A program made the translations under genes and the position numbers. From Micromonospora parathelypteridis (GTDB lineage Bacteria; Actinomycetota; Actinomycetes; Mycobacteriales; Micromonosporaceae), in assembly GCF_014201145.1 (NCBI RefSeq), contig NZ_JACHDP010000001.1, positions 5,270,001 to 5,334,000 on the forward strand: 64,000 nt of DNA, written 5' to 3'. Positions within the stretch are counted from its first letter, which is position 1. The number at the start of each line of letters is the position of its first letter. Of the stretch, positions 45,824 to 54,155 are shown one piece after another. Below the pieces are notes generated by a model. The model did not search any database, was not told the origin of the DNA, and was given only the letters and a program-made list of their open reading frames with translations.

Positions 45824-46037
45824 GGATCCAGCATCGATTCTGAAAGCCAAATGATCGCGGCGATCAGGACGAGGCTCGCCCGGTAGAGCGATGCCCGTTT
45901 GGCGTATCGGGTGGCCGGGTTGCGCCAATGGTTGAGTCGGTCGAAGCAGCGTTCCACGACGCGCTGATGCGCCGGATCGAGGGCGCGAGTTTCGGCGACC
46001 TGCTTGCCCGGTGGTATCCCGGTTGGTTGGTCCTCGG
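45820..46037 (-). pseudogene. IS5-family transposase C-terminal fragment
   Basis: Only the C-terminal 60-70 residues of a transposase are left: VAETRALDPAHQRVVERCFDRLNHWRNPATRYAKRASLYRASLVLIAAIIWL. The VERCFxRLxxWRxxATRYxK pattern is the end of the DDE domain of IS5/IS427-type elements, including the catalytic-region glutamate of VER. The rest of the gene, and any terminal repeats, are missing. It lies directly after the end of the HNH gene. Confidence 0.75.
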
Positions 46038-47288
46038 CTAATTGCGTCGGTGGTAGTGGTTGCGGCGGGGGACCTGTTCGGGGTCGAGCCAGGCGGGTGG
46101 GATGAACTCCGGGTGGCCGTCGCCCCCGAGGCGGACGACCCAGTCGCTGTGGTGGAGGTGTCGGTGGTGGTGGCCGCAGAGCAGCACAGCGTTGTCGAGG
46201 CTGGTCGGGCCGCCGTCGGCCCAGTGGTGGATGTGGTGGGCGTCGCACCAGCGGGGTGGTCGGTCGCAGCCGGGGAAGGCGCAGCCGCGGTCGCGCAGGA
46301 CCAGCGCGCGGCGTAGCGGGCCGGTGACGAGCCGGCGTTGTCGGCCGACGTCGAGGACCAGGCCGTTGCCGCCGAGCACGGCGGGCAGGATTCTCGCGTC
46401 GCAAGCGAGACGGCGGACGGTGTCGGCGCTGAGCTGCCCGCCGGTGTCGAGGGTGCCCCTGGTGAGGTGTTGGCGCAGGACGTCGTAGGTGGTGGTGACG
46501 ACGAGTTGCGGGCGGTCGCCACCGCTTTCGGGGAGGTCGCCGCCGCTCAGGGCGAGTCGGCAGACGTCGGCGAGGGCGTCGTGGCGGCGTTGCCCGGGTG
46601 TGCGGGTGTCGTCGGGCCCGGTGGGCGCGGTGAGTGGGTCGATGGCGGCGCGCAGCAGGGCGGCGGCCTCGATGTCGAGGATGCCGGTGAGGCGTAGTCG
46701 GCCGTCGGGTTGCTCGCTGATGGTGACGTGCCGGTCCCGGGCGGCCCGCGATTCCTGCGCCCGCACCGCCGCCTCGGTGGCAGCTTCGGCGACCTCCGGG
46801 GCGACGTGGTCCAGGATCCGGGTGCCCAGCTTGCGCAACCCAGCGGCGTCGAACTGCGCCGCCCAGTCGACGAGTACACCGACGGCCTTGTCGGCGGCCT
46901 GCGGGCCGGCGGCGGTGTGGACGGTCTCGACCGTCTCGGCGATGACCCGGACCTGCTCCACGTCGACCAACCCACCGGCCAACGCGTCACGCACCCCGGC
47001 CGGGCCGGTATCGAGCGTCGCGGCCAGCTCGACGAGGCGGCGGGCGGCGCCGACGCCGAGACGCAGCCGGTCTCGCAACCACACCGCCGTGCAGGACGCG
47101 CCCTGCGCGGTGGCGGTGCCTCGACCGTCCAACTCCCTCACGAGGGTCAGCTTGACCGCGACCAGGCGCTGCTCCAGGCGGTGCGTGGCATCCAACGCCG
47201 CGACGAGATCAGGCTCGGAAGCGGCCCAGGCGGCCGCGTCGAAACAGGCCGCCACTGCGGCTTCGGCCTGCTCCAACGCATCGATCAC
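46038..47288 (-). CDS. DUF222/HNH endonuclease domain protein
   Basis: A 416-residue protein. Residues about 15-290 are DUF222 (13E12 repeat family), helical, with LVRELDGRGTATAQGASCTAVWLRDRLRLGVGAARRLVELAATLD. The C-terminal HNH nuclease domain reads RDRGCAFPGCDRPPRWCDAHHIHHWADGGPTSLDNAVLLCGHHHRHLH, with the two Cys and the HH/N/H metal and catalytic residues all present. Such proteins occur in many copies in actinomycetes; their role is not settled (mobile, restriction-like or DNA-repair). The start is GTG 47286-47288. It is divergent from the Ino1-like gene. Confidence 0.9.
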   Translation of the reverse strand: MIDALEQAEAAVAACFDAAAWAASEPDLVAALDATHRLEQRLVAVKLTLVRELDGRGTATAQGASCTAVWLRDRLRLGVGAARRLVELAATLDTGPAGVRDALAGGLVDVEQVRVIAETVETVHTAAGPQAADKAVGVLVDWAAQFDAAGLRKLGTRILDHVAPEVAEAATEAAVRAQESRAARDRHVTISEQPDGRLRLTGILDIEAAALLRAAIDPLTAPTGPDDTRTPGQRRHDALADVCRLALSGGDLPESGGDRPQLVVTTTYDVLRQHLTRGTLDTGGQLSADTVRRLACDARILPAVLGGNGLVLDVGRQRRLVTGPLRRALVLRDRGCAFPGCDRPPRWCDAHHIHHWADGGPTSLDNAVLLCGHHHRHLHHSDWVVRLGGDGHPEFIPPAWLDPEQVPRRNHYHRRN

Positions 47289-47359
47289 CAGCAGAGAATA
47301 GAACAGGTGTACGACACTTCTTATGGATCATTCACCCTCAGGTGGGTAGCCTCCGACCC

Positions 47360-48304
47360 ATGATCGAACGGGCGAGAGTTGCGGTTGTCGGGGTCGGTAA
47401 CAACACCTCGGCACTGGTGCAGGGAATTGCTCTTCACCGCCACACCGGGAGCCTGGTGGGCATCCGCAGGCCGGTGATCGACGGGCTCGGGGTGGGTGAC
47501 ATCGACTTCGTCGCGGCTTTCGCCACCTCGGACGAGAAGATCGGCAGGGACCTCACCGAGGCGATCTTCCTGGCACCCAACAATTTCCCAAAGCTCGACT
47601 GCGAACTCCCCCGGGCGAATGTCCCGGTGACCAGGGGGCTTGTCGATGCGACTGGGGTCGACCGGGTGGCGGCGGCGCTGGCCGGGGCGGAGGTGCTGCT
47701 CTACTCGGCGCCGAGTGGCCGGCCGCAGACCGCCAAGGCCTACGCGGAAGCCGCCCACCGTGCGGGTGTCGCGTTCATCAACACCACCGCCGACCCGATA
47801 GCCCGTGACCCAGAGCTGCTGGGCAGGTTCGAAGCGGCCGGTCTGCCGCTGCTCGGCGACGACCTGGCGAGCCAGTTCGGCACCTCGGTGCTGCACGACG
47901 CGCTGCTGCGGTTGCTCGCGGAGCGCGGTCTCACTCTGGTCAGTTCCTACCAGGTCAATCTGGGCGGCACCGAGGACTTCCGCAACCTGGTCGAGAACCC
48001 GAATTCCAAGCACCAGTCCAAGCTCAACGCTCTGTCGGGCGCCGACAAGGTGCAGTTGGCTCCGCTCGGTTACCTGTCGCAGCTCAAGTCGCAGAAGGTG
48101 GCGCACCTCAATCTCGAAGCGCAGGGTTGGGGCGAGACAGCGGTGAGCCTCGACGTGAAACTGAAGGTGCACGACCCGAGTGGCGCCGCGGGGGTCAACA
48201 TCGACCTGATTCGGATGGCGGCCAGCGCGCTACGAAACGGGCAGGGTGGAAGGGTTGCCGACGCGATGCCGATGCTCAAGTCTCCGCCGGGGACGGCGAT
48301 CTGA
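47360..48304 (+). CDS. Short inositol-1-phosphate synthase-like protein (Ino1 family)
   Basis: A 314-residue protein. It begins MIERARVAVVGVGNNTSALVQGIALH, the NAD-binding GxGxxxS motif of Ino1, and has SDEKIGRDLTEAIFLAPNN, GVAFINTTADPIARDPEL (near the NAD loop), LLGDDLASQFGTSVLHDALL and YQVNLGGTEDFRNLVENPNSKHQSK, all Ino1-family blocks with the active-site lysines. Mycobacterial Ino1 is about 360 residues. I choose ATG 47360 because TAGCCT seven bases upstream fits a leaderless -10. It may make inositol-1-phosphate or act on a related sugar phosphate. Confidence 0.85.
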   Translation: MIERARVAVVGVGNNTSALVQGIALHRHTGSLVGIRRPVIDGLGVGDIDFVAAFATSDEKIGRDLTEAIFLAPNNFPKLDCELPRANVPVTRGLVDATGVDRVAAALAGAEVLLYSAPSGRPQTAKAYAEAAHRAGVAFINTTADPIARDPELLGRFEAAGLPLLGDDLASQFGTSVLHDALLRLLAERGLTLVSSYQVNLGGTEDFRNLVENPNSKHQSKLNALSGADKVQLAPLGYLSQLKSQKVAHLNLEAQGWGETAVSLDVKLKVHDPSGAAGVNIDLIRMAASALRNGQGGRVADAMPMLKSPPGTAI

Positions 48305-48321
48305 GGTCGGCCTCGACCGGG

Positions 48322-48786
48322 CTACGCGGTGAGCAGGCGCCGGATCCGCTCGTACTCGGAGGCCATCTCCGGGGTGCCGAGAAAGTCGTCCAGATCGGCG
48401 GAGACCTGGAAGTCGACCTCCTCGACGGAGCGGATGGCGAGCTCGAAGAGCTCTCCGCGCCCGTTCTCCTCCAGGTAGGTGGTCCAGTGCTCAAGCGCGG
48501 TGATGACGATCAGGAGCCCCTGGTCCAGGTCGCCGTCGGCGAGGATGCCCGCCTCGATCCGCTCCAGCTCTGCGCGTAGCTCCGTCGCGTCGGCCGTCCG
48601 GACGTTCTCGCGGGCGCTGGTCAGCGCCGCCCACCCGTCCTCGTCCAGCTCGTCGTCCGCGACGGTGTCGAGCAGTTCTCCCCGGACCAGCCGGGTGACT
48701 GTTTCGAGGCCGAAGACGCGCAGTTGATCCTCGTCAGCCGCGACGACCAACTGGAGGATCGCCGCTTCGAGTTCGTCGTACCGCAT
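48322..48786 (-). CDS. Small acidic helical protein of unknown function
   Basis: A 154-residue, strongly acidic and apparently all-helical protein (MRYDELEAAILQLVVAADEDQLRVFGLETVTRLVRGELL, then ALEHWTTYLEENGRGELFELAIRSVEEVDFQVSADLDDFLG). The size and composition resemble bacterial immunity proteins of the polymorphic-toxin type, but there is no toxin gene next to it, and I cannot place it in a family. It sits between the Ino1-like gene and glgM, 14 bp after the end of the latter. Confidence 0.6.
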   Translation of the reverse strand: MRYDELEAAILQLVVAADEDQLRVFGLETVTRLVRGELLDTVADDELDEDGWAALTSARENVRTADATELRAELERIEAGILADGDLDQGLLIVITALEHWTTYLEENGRGELFELAIRSVEEVDFQVSADLDDFLGTPEMASEYERIRRLLTA

Positions 48787-48800
48787 CTCGCCCGCCTCCC

Positions 48801-50030
48801 TCAGCCCGCGCCGAAGCCAGCGCCGGAGCCCGCGCCGACCGAGCGGTACACGTCGAGCGTCTGGCGGGCGATGGCGTCCCAGGAGAAGTGGTCCACGGCG
48901 CGTTGCCGACCGGCCAGGCCGAACCGCGCGGTGCGCGTCGGGTCGGCCAGCAGCGCGTTGATCGCCGCCGCCAGGTCGGCGACGAACTTCTCCGGGGCCA
49001 GCGGTCGGCCGGACCCGTCGGTGGCCTGCTCGATGGGGACCAGCAAGCCAGTCTCACCGTCGGCCACCACCTCGGGGATGCCGCCGGTCGCGGTCGCCAC
49101 CACGGCCGTCTCGCAGGCCATCGCCTCCAGGTTGACGATGCCCATCGGCTCGTACACGGACGGGCAGACGAAGACGGTGGCATGGGTGAGCACCTGGATC
49201 ACCTCGGGCTTGGGCAGCATCTCCGCCACCCAGACCACGCCGGAACGGTTGGCCCGCAGCTCGGCAACCAACTCCTCCACCTCGGCGGCGATGTCCGCGG
49301 TGTCCGGGGCGCCGGCGAGCAGCACGAGCTGGGTGTCCGCCGGCAGCTCCCGGGCGGCCCGCAGCAGGTAGGGCAGCCCCTTCTGCCGGGTGATCCTTCC
49401 CACGTACACGACGCTGGGCCGGGACGGGTCGATGCCGAGCCGGTCCAGCACGTCGGTGCCGCCGTCCGGGGCGTACTGGATGGTGTCGATGCCGTTGTAG
49501 ACCACCCGGACCCGGGACGGGTCGATCTGCGGGTAGGCGGTGAGCACGTCGTTGCGCATCCCCCCGCTGACCGCGATCACCGCGTCGGCGGCCTCCATCG
49601 CGGTGCGCTCGATCCAGGAGGAGAGCGCGTAGCCGCCGCCGAGCTGCTCGGCCTTCCACGGCCGCAGCGGCTCCAGACTGTGCGCGGTCACCACGTGCGG
49701 CACCCCGTGCAGCAGCTTCGCGGTGTGGCCGGCGAGGTTCGCGTACCAGGTGTGGCTGTGCACCACGTCGGTGCCGGCCGCGCCGGCGGCCATCTCCAGA
49801 TCCACGCCCATCGTGCGCAGCGCGGCGTTCGCGCCGGTCAGGCCGGGCGATTCGGCGTACGCGGTGACGCCCGGCTCGGTGCGCGGCAGACCGAAGCAGT
49901 GCACGCGTACGTCGGTGTGGCGGCGCAACTCCCGGGCCAGGTACTCGACGTGCACCCCGGCGCCGCCGTAGACCTCCGGCGGGTACTCACGAGTGAGAAG
50001 GTCGACGCGCAGAGGGGTGGGTTCCGTCAT
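48801..50030 (-). CDS. glgM: Glycogen synthase-like GT4, probably alpha-maltose-1-phosphate synthase
   Basis: A 409-residue GT4 enzyme (often annotated glgA). It has LTREYPPEVYGGAGVHVEYLARELR at the N-terminus, HSHTWYANLAG, AHSLEPLRPWKAEQLGGGY, the VYVGRITRQKGLPYLL donor-site motif, and VCPSVYEPMGIVNLEAMACETAVVAT with the ExxxxxxxE pair. The length (about 410 versus 480 for classical GlgA) fits the actinobacterial GlgM, which joins ADP-glucose and glucose-1-phosphate into maltose-1-phosphate, the substrate of GlgE. Start ATG 50028-50030 lies eight bases after TAGGGT, suggesting leaderless expression. It is divergent from glgC. Confidence 0.9.
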   Translation of the reverse strand: MTEPTPLRVDLLTREYPPEVYGGAGVHVEYLARELRRHTDVRVHCFGLPRTEPGVTAYAESPGLTGANAALRTMGVDLEMAAGAAGTDVVHSHTWYANLAGHTAKLLHGVPHVVTAHSLEPLRPWKAEQLGGGYALSSWIERTAMEAADAVIAVSGGMRNDVLTAYPQIDPSRVRVVYNGIDTIQYAPDGGTDVLDRLGIDPSRPSVVYVGRITRQKGLPYLLRAARELPADTQLVLLAGAPDTADIAAEVEELVAELRANRSGVVWVAEMLPKPEVIQVLTHATVFVCPSVYEPMGIVNLEAMACETAVVATATGGIPEVVADGETGLLVPIEQATDGSGRPLAPEKFVADLAAAINALLADPTRTARFGLAGRQRAVDHFSWDAIARQTLDVYRSVGAGSGAGFGAG

Positions 50031-50102
50031 GACCTCGCACCCTAGTGCAGAAGAGTCCCCGTACGAGTGGTGAAGTCGGACGCGGGTGGATAGCGTCGGG
50101 GC
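50031..50102. promoter_or_regulatory. Divergent, apparently leaderless promoters of glgM and glgC
   Basis: Only 72 bp lie between the two start codons. Leftward, TAGGGT (50039-50044 on the complementary strand) ends eight bases before the glgM ATG. Rightward, TAGCGT (50091-50096) ends six bases before the glgC ATG. No ribosome sites stand out at normal distance. So both transcripts probably begin at or near the start codon. -35 boxes are not clear. Confidence 0.6.
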
Positions 50103-51335
50103 ATGGCTGCCAAGGTGCTCGCGATCGTCCTGGCGGGTGGTGAGGGCAAGCGCCTGATGCCACTCACCACAGATCGGGCCAAGCCGGCCGTCCCGTTCGG
50201 CGGGATGTACCGCATGGTCGATTTCGTCCTCTCCAACCTGGCCAACGCGGGCTTTCTCAAGATCGTCGTGTTGACCCAGTACAAGTCCCACTCGCTCGAC
50301 CGGCACATCACCAAGACCTGGCGGATGTCCACGCTGCTCGGCAACTACGTCACCCCGGTCCCCGCCCAGCAGCGTCGCGGTCCCTGGTGGTTCGCCGGCT
50401 CGGCCGACGCCATCTACCAGAGCTTCAACCTGATCAACGACGAGCAGCCTGACTACGTGATCGTCTTCGGCGCCGACCACATCTACCGGATGGACCCGCG
50501 GCAGATGGTGGACGACCACATCGCCTCCGGCGCCGGGGTGACCGTCGCCGGCATCCGCCAGCCGCTGTCCATGGCCGACCAGTTCGGCGTCATCGAAGTC
50601 GGCGAGGACGGCAAGCGCATCCGCGCGTTCCGCGAGAAGCCCACCGACGCCGTCGGCCTCCCGGACGCACCGGACGAGATCTACGCCTCGATGGGTAACT
50701 ACGTCTTCACCACCAGGGCGCTCTGCGAGGCCGTGGAGCGCGACGCGGAAGACAAGACCAGCAAGCACGACATGGGCGGCAGCATCATCCCGATGTTCGT
50801 CGAGCGGGGCGAGGCCAACGTCTACGACTTCCGCGACAACGAGGTGCCGGGCAGCGACGACCGTGACCGCGGCTACTGGCGCGACGTGGGGACGCTCGAC
50901 TCGTTCTACGACGCGCACATGGATCTGATCAACGTCCACCCCGTGTTCAACCTCTACAACTTCGACTGGCCGATCTACACCGAGCAGCCTCCGTGGCCGC
51001 CGGCGAAGTTCGTGCACCAGTGGGGCGAGCGGGTCGGCCGGGCGGTCGGCTCGATGGTCTCCCCGGGGTCGGTGGTCTCCGGGTCGCTGGTGGAAAACTC
51101 GATCATCTCGCCGAAGGTGCGGGTGCACTCCTGGGCGCACGTCGAGGGCTCGGTGCTGATGGAGGGTGTGGAGATCGGCCGGCACGCGGTCATCCGGCGG
51201 GCCATCCTGGACAAGAACGTGTTCGTCCCGGAGGGCGCCGAGATCGGCGTCGACCTGGAGAAGGACCGGCAGCGCTACACCGTCTCCGACAATGGCATCG
51301 TGGTGATCGGCAAGGGCCAGAAGGTCGAGCTGTGA
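50103..51335 (+). CDS. glgC: Glucose-1-phosphate adenylyltransferase
   Basis: A 410-residue ADP-glucose pyrophosphorylase: [28 protein letters not shown] at the N-terminus (GGxGxRL loop and Lys), [25 protein letters not shown], the active-site block [19 protein letters not shown], and a C-terminal beta-helix from about 300. It makes ADP-glucose from ATP and glucose-1-phosphate, the committed step. The operon continues with pgm 31 bp downstream. The expected N-terminal allosteric region is present. Confidence 0.95.
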   Translation: MAAKVLAIVLAGGEGKRLMPLTTDRAKPAVPFGGMYRMVDFVLSNLANAGFLKIVVLTQYKSHSLDRHITKTWRMSTLLGNYVTPVPAQQRRGPWWFAGSADAIYQSFNLINDEQPDYVIVFGADHIYRMDPRQMVDDHIASGAGVTVAGIRQPLSMADQFGVIEVGEDGKRIRAFREKPTDAVGLPDAPDEIYASMGNYVFTTRALCEAVERDAEDKTSKHDMGGSIIPMFVERGEANVYDFRDNEVPGSDDRDRGYWRDVGTLDSFYDAHMDLINVHPVFNLYNFDWPIYTEQPPWPPAKFVHQWGERVGRAVGSMVSPGSVVSGSLVENSIISPKVRVHSWAHVEGSVLMEGVEIGRHAVIRRAILDKNVFVPEGAEIGVDLEKDRQRYTVSDNGIVVIGKGQKVEL

Positions 51336-51366
51336 CCGTTCCGCACTCCCCGAGGAGGATCCCGCA

Positions 51367-53010
51367 GTGACCCACCCCCGTGCCGGCCAGCCCGCCGAGC
51401 CCGCCGACCTGGTCGACGTGCCGCGCCTGGTGACCGCCTACTACGCCGAGCACCCCGACCCAGCGGACCCGGCGCAGCAGGTTTCCTTCGGCACCTCCGG
51501 CCACCGCGGCTCCAGCCTGCGCAACGCGTTCAACTCCGACCACATCCTGGCGGTCACCCAGGCGCTCTGTGACTACCGCCGGGAGCAGGGGCTGGACGGG
51601 CCGCTCTTCCTCGCCCGGGACACCCACGCGCTGTCCGCGCCGGCCGCGGTCGACGCGCTGGAGGTGCTCGCCGCCAACGGCGTCACCGTGCTGGTGGACA
51701 GCCGCGACGGCTACACCCCGACCCCGGCGCTGTCGCACGCGATCCTCACCCACAACCGGGGGCGTACCAGCGGCCTCGCCGACGGCATCGTGATCACCCC
51801 GTCGCACAACCCGCCCGACGACGGCGGCTTCAAGTACAACCCCACCAACGGCGGGCCCGCCGACACCGACGTGACCCGGTGGATCCAGGACCGGGCGAAC
51901 GCCATCCTCGCCGCCGGGCTCAAGGAGGTCCGCCGGATCACCTACGCGCGGGCTCGGGCCGCCGACACCACCGGGGAGTACGACTTCCTCGCCCACTACG
52001 TCGACGACCTGCCGGCCGCGATCGACATCGACGCGATCCGCGTTGCCGGGGTCCGCATCGGCGCGGACCCGCTGGGCGGGGCGAGCGTGGCGTACTGGGG
52101 TGAGATCGCCGAGCGGCACCGACTGGACCTGACCGTGGTCAACCCGACGGTCGACCCGACCTGGCGGTTCATGACCCTGGACGGCGACGGCAAGATCCGG
52201 ATGGACTGCTCCTCGCCCAACGCGATGGCGTCGCTGATCGCCGCTCGCGCCGATTTCCAGATCTCCACCGGCAACGACGCGGACGCCGACCGGCACGGCA
52301 TCGTCACCCCGGACGCCGGGCTGATGAACCCCAACCACTACCTGGCGGTGGCGATCGGTCACCTGTTCCGTACCCGTAGCGACTGGGGTCCCTCCGCCGC
52401 GGTGGGCAAGACCCTGGTCTCCTCCTCGATGATCGACCGGGTCGCCGCCGACCTGGGCCGGCCACTGTTGGAGGTGCCGGTCGGCTTCAAGTGGTTCGTG
52501 CCCGGCCTGCTGGACGGGGCGGTCGGCTTCGGCGGCGAGGAGAGCGCCGGAGCATCGTTCCTGCGTCGCGACGGTTCCACCTGGACCACCGACAAGGACG
52601 GCCTGCTGCTCTGCCTGCTCGCCGCCGAGATTCTGGCCACCACCGGGCGCAGCCCGAGCGAGCACTGGGCCGAGTTGGCCGAGAAGTTCGGCGCGCCCTC
52701 GTACGCCCGGATCGATGCCCCGGCCAGCCGGGAGCAGAAGGCCGTGCTCGCCAAGCTCTCCCCGGAGCAGGTCACCGCGACCGAGCTCGCTGGTGAGCCG
52801 ATCACCGCGACGCTGACCACCGCCCCCGGCAACGGCGCACCGATCGGCGGCCTCAAGGTCAGCACCGAGTCCGGCTGGTTCGCCGCGAGGCCCTCCGGCA
52901 CCGAGGACGTCTACAAGATCTACGCAGAGTCCTTCCAGGGCCCCGACCACCTCAAGCAGATCCAGGAAGAAGCCAAAAACCTGGTAGACCAAGCCCTAAC
53001 GAACCCCTAA
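51367..53010 (+). CDS. pgm: Phosphoglucomutase (alpha-D-glucose phosphate specific)
   Basis: A 547-residue mutase with a GTG start and GAGGA seven bases upstream. It has [15 protein letters not shown], the phosphoserine loop [22 protein letters not shown], the metal loop [30 protein letters not shown] for sugar binding, and [16 protein letters not shown] for phosphate binding. All catalytic residues are present and length is normal. It interconverts glucose-6-P and glucose-1-P, feeding glgC. The stop is followed by a C-rich tract and a large palindrome. Confidence 0.95.
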   Translation: MTHPRAGQPAEPADLVDVPRLVTAYYAEHPDPADPAQQVSFGTSGHRGSSLRNAFNSDHILAVTQALCDYRREQGLDGPLFLARDTHALSAPAAVDALEVLAANGVTVLVDSRDGYTPTPALSHAILTHNRGRTSGLADGIVITPSHNPPDDGGFKYNPTNGGPADTDVTRWIQDRANAILAAGLKEVRRITYARARAADTTGEYDFLAHYVDDLPAAIDIDAIRVAGVRIGADPLGGASVAYWGEIAERHRLDLTVVNPTVDPTWRFMTLDGDGKIRMDCSSPNAMASLIAARADFQISTGNDADADRHGIVTPDAGLMNPNHYLAVAIGHLFRTRSDWGPSAAVGKTLVSSSMIDRVAADLGRPLLEVPVGFKWFVPGLLDGAVGFGGEESAGASFLRRDGSTWTTDKDGLLLCLLAAEILATTGRSPSEHWAELAEKFGAPSYARIDAPASREQKAVLAKLSPEQVTATELAGEPITATLTTAPGNGAPIGGLKVSTESGWFAARPSGTEDVYKIYAESFQGPDHLKQIQEEAKNLVDQALTNP

Positions 53011-53044
53011 CCCCAACCCCCCCACCCTGAACCCCCCGACCCCG

Positions 53045-53107
53045 CGTTGATCATGAAGTTATTGCCACGACACGCCGCTCCAGGTGGCAATAACTTCATG
53101 ATCAACG
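53045..53107. repeat. Perfect 24-bp inverted repeat, AT-rich; dispersed-type palindrome and two-way terminator
   Basis: Arms at 53045-53068 and 53084-53107 are perfectly complementary over 24 bp, separated by 15 bases. They hold TGATCATGAAGTTATTGCC, far more AT-rich than the rest of the window. It lies between converging pgm and nadK. A C-rich run (53008-53040) and a G-rich run (53108-53150) flank it. I recall very similar palindromes repeated in Micromonospora-type genomes, but this needs a search. Confidence 0.75.
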
Positions 53108-53142
53108 GCGCGGGCGGGGGCGGGGGCCGGGCGGGGTGGGGG

Positions 53143-54063
53143 TTAGCAGGGTGGGGGTAGTTGTTGTTGGGTTCGGCGTAGGAGCTCTTTGGGGAGTAGT
53201 TCGCTGAGCTGGTCGGGTAGGAACGGCAGGTCGAGCAGGCTCATCTTCAGCTGGTTGCGTTCCTGGTAACGCAGCGGGTCCAGGCGGACCACCAGGCCGG
53301 CGTTGCGGCGGTAGCTGATGTCCACGGCCCCCTCGGTCGCCGCGTCGCGGAATACCAGACCGTCCATCTCCACCACGACCGCCGACGATTCGGGCTGCAG
53401 CTCCAGCCGGATCTTCTCGTCCGGCGAGAGCACCACCGACCGGGAGATGCCGGCCATCGGCGCCGACGGGGTGATCACCACCGAGTCGGCCGCGGGGGAG
53501 ACCAGCGGGCCTCCGGCGGCGTAGCTGTACGCCGTCGAGCCGATCGGGGTGCTGACCACCACGGCGTCGCTGCGGTAGTAGCCGTACTGCTGGCCGTCGA
53601 TGGCGAGGGTGAGGTTGACGAAGCCGGAGCCAGGCTGGCGGACCAGCGCGATGTCGTTGAACGCCACGATGTCGTCACCGCAGACGTCACATTCGAGGCA
53701 GGCGTGCGACTCGATGGTGAAGTCCTTCGACAGCAACCGGCTCAGCGCCTCGGGCAGCTCCGGCGGCTCGATCTCGACGAGAAAACCCAGACGACCCAGG
53801 TGTACGCCGAGGACCGGCTTCGGATCCCGGACGGCGGAGCGCAGCGCACCCAGCATGGTGCCGTCGCCGCCGATGCTGATCAACGCGTCGGCGCGGATGG
53901 CGACCTCGTCCGCCGGCATCGTTTCGACGAAGGACGGCACGCGGTGCTGGTCCTCTTCACGCACCATCAACGTCTTGTGGTGGCGCGTCGCCCACCGTTC
54001 GATGATCCCGACCACCTCGGTGACATCCCGGGTGGGGTGCAGCACAAGTCCCAGCCCCGACAC
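53143..54063 (-). CDS. nadK: NAD kinase
   Basis: A 306-residue PpnK-type kinase. It has ISIGGDGTMLGALR (GGDGT at 65-69), LGVHLGRLGFLVE, FNDIALVRQPGSGFVNLTLAIDGQ, and the STPIGSTAYSYAAGGPLVSP block, all diagnostic. It phosphorylates NAD to NADP. The start is GTG 54061-54063. The N-terminal 50 residues are family-like (LVLHPTRDVTEVVGIIERW). It is a monocistronic unit ahead of the palindrome at 53045. Confidence 0.93.
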   Translation of the reverse strand: MSGLGLVLHPTRDVTEVVGIIERWATRHHKTLMVREEDQHRVPSFVETMPADEVAIRADALISIGGDGTMLGALRSAVRDPKPVLGVHLGRLGFLVEIEPPELPEALSRLLSKDFTIESHACLECDVCGDDIVAFNDIALVRQPGSGFVNLTLAIDGQQYGYYRSDAVVVSTPIGSTAYSYAAGGPLVSPAADSVVITPSAPMAGISRSVVLSPDEKIRLELQPESSAVVVEMDGLVFRDAATEGAVDISYRRNAGLVVRLDPLRYQERNQLKMSLLDLPFLPDQLSELLPKELLRRTQQQLPPPC

Positions 54064-54108
54064 CCGTACAGCTCATCACATCGGCGGTGACCGCACCCGG
54101 CGTACACA

Positions 54109-54148
54109 GAAGGTGCGCCGGCGGTCCGGAGACCACCGGCGCACCTTC
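54109..54148 (-). terminator. Terminator after the M14 carboxypeptidase gene
   Basis: Perfect 13-bp arms GAAGGTGCGCCGG (54109-54121) and CCGGCGCACCTTC (54136-54148) with a 14-base loop, directly after the leftward M14 gene stop. Confidence 0.8.
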
Positions 54149-54155
54149 GTCGCCG

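Noticed and set aside
53008..53044. C-rich run after pgm as a functional element
   Set aside because: Simple low-complexity sequence next to a palindrome; no evidence of function on its own.
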